DNA of 39,468 nucleotides from Minisyncoccota bacterium (GCA_020059045.1 JAGVCW010000029.1:1-39468), one strand, 5' to 3'. Positions 1 through 9,354 are shown, counted from the first letter of the stretch. The notes: a model not told the origin generated them from the letters alone. A program made the numbers and translations.

Positions 1-3
1 CAT
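1..3 (-). CDS. Start codon of a gene running off the left edge
   Basis: The complement of 1-3 is ATG, placed exactly after the right arm of the structured leader described at 4-230. In the two complete copies of this leader (before GAPDH and RpiB) the same arm is followed directly by the start codon of a central-carbon gene. The presence of a minus-strand gene beginning here is therefore inferred. Its product cannot be seen; by analogy a sugar-metabolism gene is possible. Confidence 0.6.
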
Positions 4-230
4 CCCGTTAGAAGCAGGCCCCGATAGAAATTTTACATTCGAGTGAATGCTTACTTCTATCTTTTCTGCTGTTTAAGTTTGTCATTTGATAATACTTAAT
101 ATTTAAAATTTCGCACGGGGCAGGTCGCGGTCAGCGAATTCTGCAAAATGATTTTATAGTAAATTTTTCGATCACCGAACATTTTATTTAAGGTTCATTA
201 TTGAAAATGGGACCGCGGCTTCTAACGGGA
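4..230 (-). promoter_or_regulatory. Structured 5' leader RNA, copy 1 (extended form)
   Basis: Read on the minus strand, the left arm TCCCGTTAGAAGC (complement of 218-230) pairs perfectly over 13 nt with GCTTCTAACGGGA (complement of 3-15), which ends on the A of the ATG. A second helix CGCGGTC/GACCGCG (complements of 211-217 and 126-132) follows. This copy has an additional long hairpin (complement of 18-35 with 104-121): GCCCCG/CGGGGC, a 3x3 internal loop, then GAAATTTTA/TAAAATTTC. It sits at the conserved ACCT bulge. The first 18 nt are identical to the copies before GAPDH and RpiB. Role inferred: translational control. Confidence 0.75.
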
Positions 231-260
231 CTCGTCCCATGGTTAAAATATCTAGATTAA

Positions 261-269
261 ATTATACCA
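261..269 (-). promoter_or_regulatory. Extended -10 promoter for leader copy 1
   Basis: The minus strand reads TGGTATAAT, a perfect extended -10, about 30 nt upstream of the leader RNA at 4-230. The predicted transcription start is near 254, so the whole element would be in the transcript. No convincing -35 box was found. The GAPDH copy has the same extended -10. Confidence 0.55.
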
Positions 270-321
270 CCCATGTGATAAAAATTTTCTCGCAAAATCT
301 TCTAACTTTTTCTTGCTGAAG

Positions 322-2187
322 CTATACACCGAGAACCACGGGGATAACGATTGGGTGTTTGGCGGTTTGTTGAAATAGGAATCGGCTAACAGTTTCGTTC
401 ACATTTGATTTCACATAATCGAAGTTGATTGGGTTCATCCCCATAGTAGTTTTCTCGATTGAGTTTTTAATTATGATGCGAGTTTCTCGAAGAAGATCTT
501 GAGACTCTCTTAGATAAACAAATCCTCTTGAGATTATGTCTGGAGATTTCTTGAGCTTGCCTGTCTTAATATTGACACTTGCTACAATAACCACGAAGCC
601 GTCTTCTGCAAGCATCTTTCGATCTCGCATGACGACATCTTGTACATCTCCAATGGTGAAGCCTTCCACCACAACATCACTTGCTGGGGCTTTCTCGGCA
701 AGCTTTACGATTGAACTACCTCCTTCGCCTATTTCAATAATACTGCCGTTGTCTGGTACTATGACGTTCTCACTTGCAACACCCAAACTCATTGCCATGT
801 CTGCATGTTGACGCAACATGTAGTGGTTTCCGTGTACTGGAAGGAAGTATTTGTACTTTATTTGCTGGTGAATCCACTTAAGTTCATCGCGGTTGCCGTG
901 ACCTGAGGCATGGATGTCTGAGTCCATGTAAGTGATCACTTTGGCTTCAGAGCGATACAGATTGTCCTTGAGCTTAACAATTGATTTGTAGTTGACTGGA
1001 ATTATCGAGGATGAAAGAAGGATGGTATCGGTCTTAGATAGGCGTAAATATTTGTGAGTTTTATTTGCAATTCTCATGAGGGCTGCAAACTCTTCACCTT
1101 GCGCACCTGTCACAAGCATTACAACTCTATCCGGTGGGTAGTTCTCGATCTCTTCTACAGGTACAACGTGCTCAGTATCTACGAGCTGAAGCTTTTTAAT
1201 AATTTCAAGGTTTGTCTTCATGCTGCGACCCTCGACAATTACTTTCTTGTTGTACTTCTTGGACATCTCTATAATCGCAATGATACGCTCTACCTGCGAG
1301 GCGAATGTCCCGATGATAAGACGACCCCCAGCACTCTTAATAAACTTTTCAATATTTTCTGTAACGACATTTTCAGACAAGGAGAAACCAGGCTTCTCTA
1401 TACTTGTAGAATCCATTGTAAGCAGGAGAATGTCACGCCCTTTGAAACGTTCATACTGCTTGACTTCTTCCTCGGTTGGAACACCTTTCACGTTGTCTAC
1501 TCGTACATCTTCGATGAAGACGATATCTCCGTAAGGAGTACTTATTACAAGCCCCATAGAATCAGGGATAGTATGAGATATGGCAAAAGTTTTAACTTTG
1601 AAAGCTCCACACGTTACAGTTTCTTCGCCGTCAATTACTTTGATATCAAGTGCTTTAAGGTGAGGGAATTCTTCCTGTCGTTTCTGGATCATTATGCTTC
1701 CGAATTGACGAGTGTATATGGGCGGGTAACCTATTCGCTCAATGACGTACGGAATACCACCAATGTGGTCAAGATGTCCATGGGTTATGAAAAGAGCGCG
1801 GATTTTCTCTTTTCTTTCTTCAAGATACTTGGTGTTTGGCAGTATGTAATCTACGCCGGGGGTTTCTTCGTCAGTGAATTGGAAACCACAGTCGACAATA
1901 ATAATGTCGTCTTTGTACTCGATTGCAGTCATGTTTTTACCAACTTCTTCTACTCCACCCAGGGGAATAATGCGAAGTTTGTCACCGATTGGAGGAATGT
2001 TTACAACCTCACGGTTTTCGTCACTGTTACGTCTCTCTTGCATGGGGCGAGTATTTGCAGCGGTTTTCCTCATTGGAGCGCGCATGGGTCTACGACTTGA
2101 TCTTCGGAATTGAGAAGCCCCGCTGGACCGACCAGGGAATGGGCGTCTAGGGTTTGGATTTGAGTTTTGGTTGTTGGTAGGATTCAT
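322..2187 (-). CDS. rnj: Ribonuclease J
   Basis: RNase J family metallo-beta-lactamase/beta-CASP ribonuclease (621 aa), which combines endonuclease and 5'-3' exonuclease activity in mRNA decay and rRNA maturation in the cytoplasm. The catalytic zinc motif HGHLDH is at residues 136-141 in a metallo-beta-lactamase fold starting near residue 70. The beta-CASP and RNA-specifying parts follow, including SDIHASGHG and PVHGNHYMLRQHA. Residues 1-65 are a low-complexity Asn/Pro/Arg-rich extension, longer than in Bacillus RNase J and perhaps RNA-binding. The ATG at 2187 has an A-rich upstream stretch and no Shine-Dalgarno. In this lineage, which usually lacks RNase E, it would be a main mRNA-degrading enzyme (inference). 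Confidence 0.95.
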   Translation of the reverse strand: MNPTNNQNSNPNPRRPFPGRSSGASQFRRSSRRPMRAPMRKTAANTRPMQERRNSDENREVVNIPPIGDKLRIIPLGGVEEVGKNMTAIEYKDDIIIVDCGFQFTDEETPGVDYILPNTKYLEERKEKIRALFITHGHLDHIGGIPYVIERIGYPPIYTRQFGSIMIQKRQEEFPHLKALDIKVIDGEETVTCGAFKVKTFAISHTIPDSMGLVISTPYGDIVFIEDVRVDNVKGVPTEEEVKQYERFKGRDILLLTMDSTSIEKPGFSLSENVVTENIEKFIKSAGGRLIIGTFASQVERIIAIIEMSKKYNKKVIVEGRSMKTNLEIIKKLQLVDTEHVVPVEEIENYPPDRVVMLVTGAQGEEFAALMRIANKTHKYLRLSKTDTILLSSSIIPVNYKSIVKLKDNLYRSEAKVITYMDSDIHASGHGNRDELKWIHQQIKYKYFLPVHGNHYMLRQHADMAMSLGVASENVIVPDNGSIIEIGEGGSSIVKLAEKAPASDVVVEGFTIGDVQDVVMRDRKMLAEDGFVVIVASVNIKTGKLKKSPDIISRGFVYLRESQDLLRETRIIIKNSIEKTTMGMNPINFDYVKSNVNETVSRFLFQQTAKHPIVIPVVLGV

Positions 2188-2295
2188 GTTTTTTTTTATT
2201 TCTAATGGTCAGGTTTTTAAAAAATGCAAAATTTGTAAATTAGTTGATCTTTTAGTATCTCAGTCTTTTTTTTGATGAAATTCGTGAGGATCCGA

Positions 2296-4044
2296 TTATT
2301 GTTTGTTAAATATTTTCCAAATATGATCCGTTTCTGTGTACCATTCGTGAATGTTTGAGAATCTTTCTCCTGGTATGGTAAGTTGTCCCAGTTTAAGGTT
2401 CCGTATCTTTTCTGGGACGTAATAAATGAAGCTTGGTGAATACACAAATACTGCTGGAATATCTTTCTTCAATACTTCTTCAAACTTTTTGTACTCTGCA
2501 ACGCGCTTTTCCATATCTTGTGTGGCACGAGCTTCCTCAAGAATGTCGTCAGCAGTGCTGTTTACATATAGTGCAATGTTAAGACCAGGGTCGTTTCTCT
2601 GGGAGGAATGCCAAAATGGGTAAAGGTCAAGATCACGTCCGACTATTTCACCAAAGAAAAGGGCATCATACTTGCGAGGGCGTATAACATTCTGGTTTAA
2701 ATCTCCAGTTTCAAATATCTCAAGATCAATATCAGCGCCCAGTGCCTGCCAATCGGCTTGTATTAATTCTGCTACGCGCTTCAGTTCCGGTACGTCACTT
2801 GTGGTAATGGAAAATGATAAGCTGAAATTCTCTTGCTTGGTCTTCTTCTCGAGCACGCCAGTTTCTTCGTTTGCTTCCCAGCCAGCATCCGCGAGAATCT
2901 CCATTGCATCTGCCAAACGATTTTTTGTAGAAGTAGAATTGGCCTGAGAGGTTTTCTCGAGTGGGGGGATAGGACCGTCAATCACAACCCCGTAACCAAA
3001 AAGGACCTCGTTTACAATCCTCTCTTTGTCTAGCGCTACATTGAGAGCCTCACGCACTTCCTTGTTTGTGAAAAGATGAGCCTGGTTTTGGTTAAAAAAT
3101 ATCCCAAACACTCTTGGCAACACAGTTTCACGTGTCAGTAGATTGGTTCTTTCGATAGTTGCGGCACCCTTGGCAGATATTCCACTTGCACTTTCTATAT
3201 CACCATCCTCAAGTGAACTAACTAGATCAAGCTCACTGCCGTAAAAGTTTAGGCTTATTTCTGTAATAAAGGGCTCACCCAGAGCATAGTGATCGAAAGC
3301 TTTCAGTAAATATTTGTTTGGCACTCCACTCGAACTTTTCTCAATAGAGTAAATTTCGTACGGCCCTGATCCTACAGGCTCTATGTTGTACTCACTAAAA
3401 GCAAACTCATCTATTGTCAGGTTTTTCCATAGATGCTTTGGCAGAATTCCAAGAGTTAGGTTCTCAAGAAAGGGAGCGTATGCTTGCTTCAAAACAAAAT
3501 TAATTTCTCTTTCGCTAATCTTTTCTAGCGTTACACCATCCCAGTTTGCTCTCTTTGGGCTCTTAAGTCCTGCGTCTTGAGCACGAGCCACTGTGAATTC
3601 CACATCGTCAGTTGTTACTTGTGTCCCGTCATGGAACCGAGCGTTCTCGCGCAGGATAAATGTGTATACAAGCCCATCCTCAGATATAGAAAAGCTCTCG
3701 GCAAGATCTGGAACGAAGCTACCATCGGATGTTACCTTTACCAAGCCGGAATAGAGAAGAGATACTAGATCCTTGTCAGCATCACTAATTGCAAGTAACG
3801 GGTTAACAAATCGTGGTGAACCAAGTATTCCTTCTTTGAGAGACCCCCCATAGTCAGGAACTTCTACAAGAAACTTTTTGTTTACTTGCGCAAGGAGACC
3901 AATGAGCGCAATAAAAAGAATCCCCATAAACACCCAAAAGATCAATTTTTCTGTTGGTGAAAAAGTTTTAACTGTTTCGGCAAGACGATCTTCCTTAGAA
4001 CCGAAAACTCTTTTTGATAGCAAATTTTGAATTGGAAACTTCAC
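2296..4044 (-). CDS. ABC transporter substrate-binding protein, family 5 (oligopeptide type)
   Basis: Extracellular solute-binding protein family 5 (DppA/OppA-like), 582 aa. A cytoplasmic N-terminus of about 32 residues is followed by one transmembrane segment (about 33-54), so it is anchored by a helix rather than a lipobox cysteine. The SBP_bac_5 fold follows: the family pattern around LAESFSISEDGLVYTFILRE near residue 115 and a C-terminal lobe with many aromatic residues. Start is GTG at 4044. No permease or ATPase gene lies beside it, so the transporter partner must be elsewhere, or the protein acts as a stand-alone peptide-binding factor. Oligopeptide uptake fits an organism that probably imports amino acids (inference). 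Substrate not determinable. Confidence 0.9.
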   Translation of the reverse strand: MKFPIQNLLSKRVFGSKEDRLAETVKTFSPTEKLIFWVFMGILFIALIGLLAQVNKKFLVEVPDYGGSLKEGILGSPRFVNPLLAISDADKDLVSLLYSGLVKVTSDGSFVPDLAESFSISEDGLVYTFILRENARFHDGTQVTTDDVEFTVARAQDAGLKSPKRANWDGVTLEKISEREINFVLKQAYAPFLENLTLGILPKHLWKNLTIDEFAFSEYNIEPVGSGPYEIYSIEKSSSGVPNKYLLKAFDHYALGEPFITEISLNFYGSELDLVSSLEDGDIESASGISAKGAATIERTNLLTRETVLPRVFGIFFNQNQAHLFTNKEVREALNVALDKERIVNEVLFGYGVVIDGPIPPLEKTSQANSTSTKNRLADAMEILADAGWEANEETGVLEKKTKQENFSLSFSITTSDVPELKRVAELIQADWQALGADIDLEIFETGDLNQNVIRPRKYDALFFGEIVGRDLDLYPFWHSSQRNDPGLNIALYVNSTADDILEEARATQDMEKRVAEYKKFEEVLKKDIPAVFVYSPSFIYYVPEKIRNLKLGQLTIPGERFSNIHEWYTETDHIWKIFNKQ

Positions 4045-4130
4045 AAAAGTTTGAAAACAACAAAATTAAGTTGAATATATAAAACTTTAACAATGTATCT
4101 AATTTGAGATGTAACTCTAGAGTATGGTTG

Positions 4131-4361
4131 CTAGCCGAGGACAAGTGCTACGAAAGCAGAGATTACAAAAAGAATTCCTATAATGACAGTTATGCGGAAC
4201 ATTGTTTTCTCTGCTCCACGTCTCTCGAAGTTTCCTGCACCTCCTCCATCTGCGCCGAAAGCGCTTCCAAGTCCTGCTTCTGATCTCTGCAAAAGAATTC
4301 CCCCTATGAGTAGGAGGGAAAGGCCAATCTGAATGTATGGGAGGATGCCAGAAATACTCAT
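4131..4361 (-). CDS. secG: Preprotein translocase subunit SecG
   Basis: Small inner-membrane subunit of the SecYEG protein-export channel (76 aa from ATG 4361). Two transmembrane helices flank the conserved hinge: IQIGLSLLLIGGILLQRSEAG, then GLGSAFGADGGG and a second hydrophobic helix at the C-terminus. A longer reading to 4397 is open, but a -10 box (TATACT, 4375-4370) and a -35 box lie inside it. Transcription would begin 1-2 nt before ATG 4361, which fixes the start and makes the mRNA nearly leaderless. Downstream of SecG on the same strand lies the substrate-binding protein. Confidence 0.9.
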   Translation of the reverse strand: MSISGILPYIQIGLSLLLIGGILLQRSEAGLGSAFGADGGGAGNFERRGAEKTMFRITVIIGILFVISAFVALVLG

Positions 4362-4369
4362 TGGGTAAA

Positions 4370-4397
4370 AGTATACACTTTTGGTTAATATTCGCAA
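4370..4397 (-). promoter_or_regulatory. secG promoter
   Basis: On the minus strand TTGCGA (4397-4392), a 16-nt spacer and TATACT (4375-4370). Only 8 nt separate the -10 box from ATG 4361, implying an almost leaderless transcript. Confidence 0.6.
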
Positions 4398-4496
4398 ACT
4401 ACAAAAAAGGAAAGTTATCAGACCTCAAAAGTATCCATATTTATAGCTATATTATAGGTACTCTGTTAGTTTGTAGTTAAGTGGCAGATTTTCTTC

Positions 4497-4524
4497 TTGA
4501 CATGGACTGTAGATATGGTATAAT
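4497..4524 (+). promoter_or_regulatory. Strong promoter of the 4531-4758 RNA
   Basis: Perfect consensus TTGACA (4497-4502), 16-nt spacer, perfect TATAAT (4519-4524). Predicted start near 4531. No open reading frame with a plausible start follows on this strand before the terminator at 4727. Confidence 0.8.
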
Positions 4525-4530
4525 AGTATA

Positions 4531-4758
4531 AGTAAGGCCAATCCCACACTCAGCCGAGACGAGAGCATGAGACAGAGCAATGAGAAGGCAGAGCTCGCCA
4601 CACGAGTGGCGGAGGTGATGGAGCCAAAGGCTCCGGCATCTACGTGGCTTGAGATCTTCCGGGTAACGCGGCCAAGACCTGTTCGGCCACGGAGCCCACG
4701 AAGGTGCGAGCAAGTACAAACAGAAACTCCCGTCACTAGCAAGTGACGGGGGTATTTT
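4531..4758 (+). ncRNA. Unrecognised structured non-coding RNA, about 228 nt
   Basis: A GC-rich, non-coding unit bounded by a perfect promoter and a strong intrinsic terminator. Visible hairpins are CGCCAC/GTGGCG with an ACGA loop (4596-4611); GATG+GAGCC/GGCTC+CATC with an AAA loop (4617-4640); and CGTGGC/GCCACG (4643-4648 with 4686-4691) enclosing TCTT/AAGA and CCG/CGG helices. Near the 5' end AGAGCATGAGA (4562-4572) and AGAGCAATGAGA (4574-4585) form a near-tandem repeat. I looked for hallmarks of tmRNA (tRNA-like T-arm), RNase P (conserved P4 and GGTAA-AGCGCACC type loops), SRP RNA (GGAAGGAAGCAGCC loop) and found none. 6S RNA cannot be excluded by eye. Confidence 0.75.
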
Positions 4759-4759
4759 T
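4727..4759 (+). terminator. Intrinsic terminator of the 4531-4758 RNA
   Basis: CCCGTCACT (4729-4737), loop AGCA, AGTGACGGG (4742-4750), then GGTATTTTTA. A perfect 9-bp GC-rich stem with a T-tract. Confidence 0.9.
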
Positions 4760-4767
4760 AATTATTA

Positions 4768-4797
4768 TTGACACAGTGAGATTAAGATGGATACTAT
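4768..4797 (+). promoter_or_regulatory. groES-groEL promoter
   Basis: TTGACA (4768-4773), an 18-nt spacer and TACTAT (4792-4797), about 32 nt before the groES ATG. No CIRCE inverted repeat (TTAGCACTC-N9-GAGTGCTAA) is present, so HrcA control of the usual kind is not indicated. Confidence 0.55.
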
Positions 4798-4828
4798 ATC
4801 CACACATTAATAGTTAATTTCTTTCAAT

Positions 4829-5149
4829 ATGGCTAAAAAAGTAGTAAAGAAAACAAAAGATTTCGGTCTTACACCACTTGGAGATCGTGTCATCCTCGAA
4901 GAACTCAAAGATTCTGTGAAAGAAACAAGTTCTGGAATCTATATTCCTGACAGTGTTAAGGAAGACAAGGGAACCAAGAAAGGAAGGGTAGTAGCTGTGG
5001 GTAAGGGTAAGTATGACGATGGGAAACTTGTGCCTATGGGCATAAAGGTGGGTGATGCTGTGCTCTACCAATGGGGTGATGTAATAACTTACCAAGGTGA
5101 TGAATACACTATTGTCAGAGAGTCAGAAATTGTCGCTGTAATTAAATAA
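4829..5149 (+). CDS. groES: Co-chaperonin GroES
   Basis: 106-aa GroES, the heptameric lid of the GroEL folding chamber. The conserved core starts at LGDRVILEEL (about residue 16); the mobile loop region reads KETSSGIYIPDSVKEDKGTK, and the protein ends DEYTIVRESEIVAVIK. About 12 extra Lys-rich residues precede the usual start (MAKKVVKKTKDFGLTPLGDR). It lies 45 nt before groEL and shares its promoter. Confidence 0.97.
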   Translation: MAKKVVKKTKDFGLTPLGDRVILEELKDSVKETSSGIYIPDSVKEDKGTKKGRVVAVGKGKYDDGKLVPMGIKVGDAVLYQWGDVITYQGDEYTIVRESEIVAVIK

Positions 5150-5182
5150 TTAATTACGAAACTACAAATTACTATCTACTAA

Positions 5183-6841
<1,659 letters not shown>

Positions 6842-6864
6842 TCGAAAGATAATTTATTATATAA

Positions 6865-6907
6865 AAAAGCGACCTGACAATTTCAAAATCGCTTTTATTT
6901 TCTTTTC
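6865..6907. terminator. Bidirectional terminator between groEL and the convergent gene
   Basis: AAAAGCGA (6865-6872) and TCGCTTTT (6889-6896) form an 8-bp stem flanked by an A-run on the left and a T-rich tract on the right, so it can end both groEL (+) and the gene at 6911-7510 (-). Confidence 0.75.
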
Positions 6908-6910
6908 TTT

Positions 6911-7510
6911 CTATTTTTTTCTGGATGTGTGCCCAGAACCACCTATACCATTTGGGGTAAGATCTGCCCTCTCCTGTGCGCGTCGGAGACTGCCAAAGTG
7001 GTGGTAGTACGAATTAATTGAATATTTTCCGTGGAGGTTAATATCAACTTGTGTAGCTGTTCTATCCATAATACTGGATACACGTCGCAAGTCCTCGAGA
7101 AGTAGCTTTCTAAAAGGTCCTTTGGCAACATATTTACGAAGTTGGAACAACCTATTGACAGCATTTCTCAACCCACAGGTATCTACAAATTTCTGAACAT
7201 TTCTAGTTTCTTTTCCTGTTTTTTTCTGTAGATCCTTCCAAGAATGGATAGTAGAATCACGCCTAAGGTATCGGAGCATTGTTAGAGGATCAAAATGCCA
7301 GTCTTGAAAGGCTCTCTCAACTGTGCTTCCACCATCCTCACATATCTGACGTACCCTTTCTCTGGTTAGACCCATCCAGGCACCAAGTTCCTCAAAGGTG
7401 TATTGCCCAGTATCACGGAGCATTACAAGTGCTCCTATCTCAACTTCCGATCGTATTTGAGTGCCGTTCTTTCTCCCAAGAGAAATAATGGTCACTTCTA
7501 TGTTCGGCAT
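6911..7510 (-). CDS. Sigma-70 region 4-like helix-turn-helix protein
   Basis: A 199-aa probable DNA-binding protein. Residues about 38-58 read YTFEELGAWMGLTRERVRQI, which is the pattern of a sigma-70 region 4 helix-turn-helix. A second HTH-like stretch, SWKDLQKKTGKETRNVQKFV, lies around residue 90, and a third possible one (TATQVDINLHGKYSINSYYHHFGS) near residue 155. There is no sigma region 2, so it is not a complete sigma factor. Such HTH-repeat proteins in this group are uncharacterised. It is convergent with groEL. A role as transcriptional regulator is inferred from the HTH motif only. Confidence 0.75.
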   Translation of the reverse strand: MPNIEVTIISLGRKNGTQIRSEVEIGALVMLRDTGQYTFEELGAWMGLTRERVRQICEDGGSTVERAFQDWHFDPLTMLRYLRRDSTIHSWKDLQKKTGKETRNVQKFVDTCGLRNAVNRLFQLRKYVAKGPFRKLLLEDLRRVSSIMDRTATQVDINLHGKYSINSYYHHFGSLRRAQERADLTPNGIGGSGHTSRKK

Positions 7511-7550
7511 GTTTCCCCAGTGTTCAGGTCTGAAAGTAATTATAAGGTTT

Positions 7551-7766
7551 CTATCCTTTTGTCAATGGACCGGAAATATTTGTAAGAAAAAGAGTGTAGG
7601 TTACTACACTCGGTGGATTTCTATCGTTTGCAGATTTCTCATACTGTCGAGATTCACTGATCCACAATGCCCACACCCAAATAACCCAGAATACGAAACA
7701 AAGGATAAGAGCAGAAACAAGGAGAGCTCCCCATCCAATAACTCTATCAAGAACTGACTTTCCCAC
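7551..7766 (-). CDS. Small single-pass membrane protein
   Basis: A 71-aa open frame with one long hydrophobic helix, VIGWGALLVSALILCFVFWV onward (about residues 9-36), followed by a short polar tail. It starts with GTG at 7766. A good Shine-Dalgarno AGGAG lies 4 nt upstream (minus strand AGGAGCCTCGTG), which is the main reason for calling it. No family recognised. An overlapping frame at 7604-7834 is less likely, having no such ribosome site. Confidence 0.5.
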   Translation of the reverse strand: MGKSVLDRVIGWGALLVSALILCFVFWVIWVWALWISESRQYEKSANDRNPPSVVTYTLFLTNISGPLTKG

Positions 7767-7862
7767 GAGGCTCCTATTATTTGAAAGTGGTTTAAGCGTG
7801 AGTCTCTACTAATTATATCAAGAAAACGATGCATTTGTGATGAAATAATGCCCGAATTATGT

Positions 7863-7868
7863 TATAAT
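7863..7868 (+). promoter_or_regulatory. -10 box of lemA
   Basis: TATAAT 26 nt before the lemA ATG; predicted leader about 20 nt, A-rich just before the start. Confidence 0.55.
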
Positions 7869-7894
7869 AGCTCTCTATAACTAACTTTAAAAAA

Positions 7895-8446
7895 ATGTAT
7901 ATTTTCTGGATCATATTAGCAGTACTCGTTGTTTACGCAGTGTTTTTCTACAACCGCTTCGTTAAGCTTGTAACTCGTTCTAAGGAAGCATGGGCAGATA
8001 TAGATGTTCAGCTGAAGCGCAGGTATGACCTTATTCCGAACCTTGTAAATACAGTCAAAGGTTATGCAACACACGAAACAACAGCATTTGAAAATGTTAC
8101 CAAGGCACGTAGTGCGGCAATGGGTGCCCAAAGCCCAGAAGACAAGGGACGCGCAGAAAATATGCTAACGGGTGCTCTCAAATCTATATTTGCAATTGCA
8201 GAAGCCTATCCTGATCTTAAGGCAAACCAGAATTTCCTTGAGCTTCAGCGAGAATTGTCTGATACAGAAAACAAAATCCAAGCCGCAAGACGTTTCTACA
8301 ATACAAATGTGCGAGATCTCAATATTGGTGTTGAATCGTTCCCTGGGAATCTAATAGCAAATATTTTCAAGTTTGCAAAAATGGAATTTTTTGCACTAGA
8401 TGAGGCGGACGCAGCTGCGCGCAAGCCAGTGGAGGTTAAGTTTTGA
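7895..8446 (+). CDS. lemA: LemA family protein
   Basis: 183-aa LemA family membrane protein. The N-terminal helix (about residues 2-19) is followed by the family core SRSKEAWADIDVQLKRRYDLIPNLVNTVKGY (here beginning TRSKEAW), ELQRELSDTENKIQAARRFYN and the ending SFPGNLIAN-IFKF. LemA proteins are predicted to have a short N-terminal tail outside the cell and a helical cytoplasmic domain; their biochemical role is not known. It is the first gene of a run with NUDIX hydrolase, a hypothetical and HtpX. LemA next to an M48 protease (htpX) is a frequent pairing in bacteria, suggesting a shared membrane-quality-control role. Confidence 0.95.
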   Translation: MYIFWIILAVLVVYAVFFYNRFVKLVTRSKEAWADIDVQLKRRYDLIPNLVNTVKGYATHETTAFENVTKARSAAMGAQSPEDKGRAENMLTGALKSIFAIAEAYPDLKANQNFLELQRELSDTENKIQAARRFYNTNVRDLNIGVESFPGNLIANIFKFAKMEFFALDEADAAARKPVEVKF

Positions 8447-8461
8447 TCCAACAAAGAACTT

Positions 8462-8953
8462 ATGGCAGAAAACCAGTTTTTACACGAAGTAGTAACTACA
8501 GCGATTATAGTAAAAGACGGTAAGTATCTAATTACTCGTCGAGTACTTTCTAAAAAGAGATTTCCCGGCAAGTGGACGGTCCCAGGTGGAAAGCTAGAAA
8601 CGAATGATTATATCAATCTTCCTAAGGATACAGAGCACTATTGGTACAACATACTTGAGCAAGTATTAAAACGAGAAGTTAAAGAGGAAGTAGGTCTTGA
8701 AATTGCAAATATCCGCTACGTGACGAGTCTCGCCACAGTTCACGCAGATGGCGCTCCATCACTAGTAATTTCCTGTCTTGCGGACTATGTCTCAGGTCAG
8801 GTAAAGTTGCAAGAAGAAGAGACTGACCAGGAAGCATGGGTTACAGCTAAAGAAGCAAAAGAATATGATCTTATTGACGGAATACTCGATGAAATTGTAA
8901 TGGCAGATAGGATACAAAAAGGCGAGCACCTCGAGTGGGAAAGACAAAGTTAG
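8462..8953 (+). CDS. NUDIX hydrolase with an interrupted Nudix box
   Basis: 163-aa NUDIX-fold pyrophosphohydrolase, probably acting on a nucleoside diphosphate derivative. The Nudix box begins at PGGKLE (41-46) and ends REVKEEVGLE (71-80), so the metal-binding REVKEEVG helix is intact, but about 13 extra residues lie between the two halves (NDYINLPKDTEHYWYNILEQ). The N-terminus TAIIVKDGKYLITRR is typical. It sits 15 nt after lemA, so it is likely cotranscribed. Substrate unknown. Confidence 0.88.
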   Translation: MAENQFLHEVVTTAIIVKDGKYLITRRVLSKKRFPGKWTVPGGKLETNDYINLPKDTEHYWYNILEQVLKREVKEEVGLEIANIRYVTSLATVHADGAPSLVISCLADYVSGQVKLQEEETDQEAWVTAKEAKEYDLIDGILDEIVMADRIQKGEHLEWERQS

Positions 8954-8970
8954 TAGTTAAATATAAAAAT

Positions 8971-9354
8971 ATGTATAGCGAAAAAGCCCCATCAAATGAA
9001 AAAGAAAAAGAAGTTTCGCTTGTCATGCGTCTCCCCCAGGGTGTGAGCGTCGATGCTGTGCAGGATCGTATTAATGAAAAGATTGCCGGCTATAAAGCAA
9101 CCTTCGTTAATGAGAGACAGAAAATGAAAGAAGGTGACCTGGCTTACGACTGGAGACGCAAACTCGAAGCATTTTATAAACAAGAGATGCTTTCAAGGTT
9201 GCTTCAAGAAGGAAGTGTAAATTTTACCGAGGCTAAAGAAGATTTTGTTAAGATGCAGGGAGAGAGTGGAATATCAGAATTTGATGAAACGGTTTTTGAT
9301 AATGCATGTTTATCGGTTTGGCAAACTATTAATGAATTTCGTAAGCCAAAATAA
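8971..9354 (+). CDS. Hypothetical protein
   Basis: 127-aa soluble, highly charged protein of no recognised family, mainly predicted alpha-helical (for example SVDAVQDRINEKIAGYKATF and DWRRKLEAFYKQEMLSRLLQ). The start is uncertain. ATG 8971 gives a gene that starts 17 nt after the NUDIX stop with an A/T-rich leader like lemA. An in-frame GTG at 8935 would add 12 residues and overlap the NUDIX gene by 19 nt. Its stop codon abuts the htpX ATG directly (TAAATG), so translational coupling with htpX is likely. Confidence 0.7.
   Translation: MYSEKAPSNEKEKEVSLVMRLPQGVSVDAVQDRINEKIAGYKATFVNERQKMKEGDLAYDWRRKLEAFYKQEMLSRLLQEGSVNFTEAKEDFVKMQGESGISEFDETVFDNACLSVWQTINEFRKPK

Noticed and set aside
1054-2100. 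348-codon plus-strand open frame opposite RNase J
   Set aside because: It is antisense to a clear RNase J gene and its translation has Cys/His/Tyr-rich, low-sense composition; a shadow frame.
4452-4742. Two minus-strand open frames over the 4531-4758 RNA
   Set aside because: No promoter or ribosome site on that strand and Arg/Cys-rich translations; the plus-strand promoter and terminator bound an RNA instead.
4531-4758. Identity as tmRNA, RNase P RNA or SRP RNA
   Set aside because: No tRNA-like T-arm and acceptor, no GAGGAAAGUCC-type P4 region, no GGAAGG-AGCAGCC loop. The same reasoning was applied to 35710-35997.
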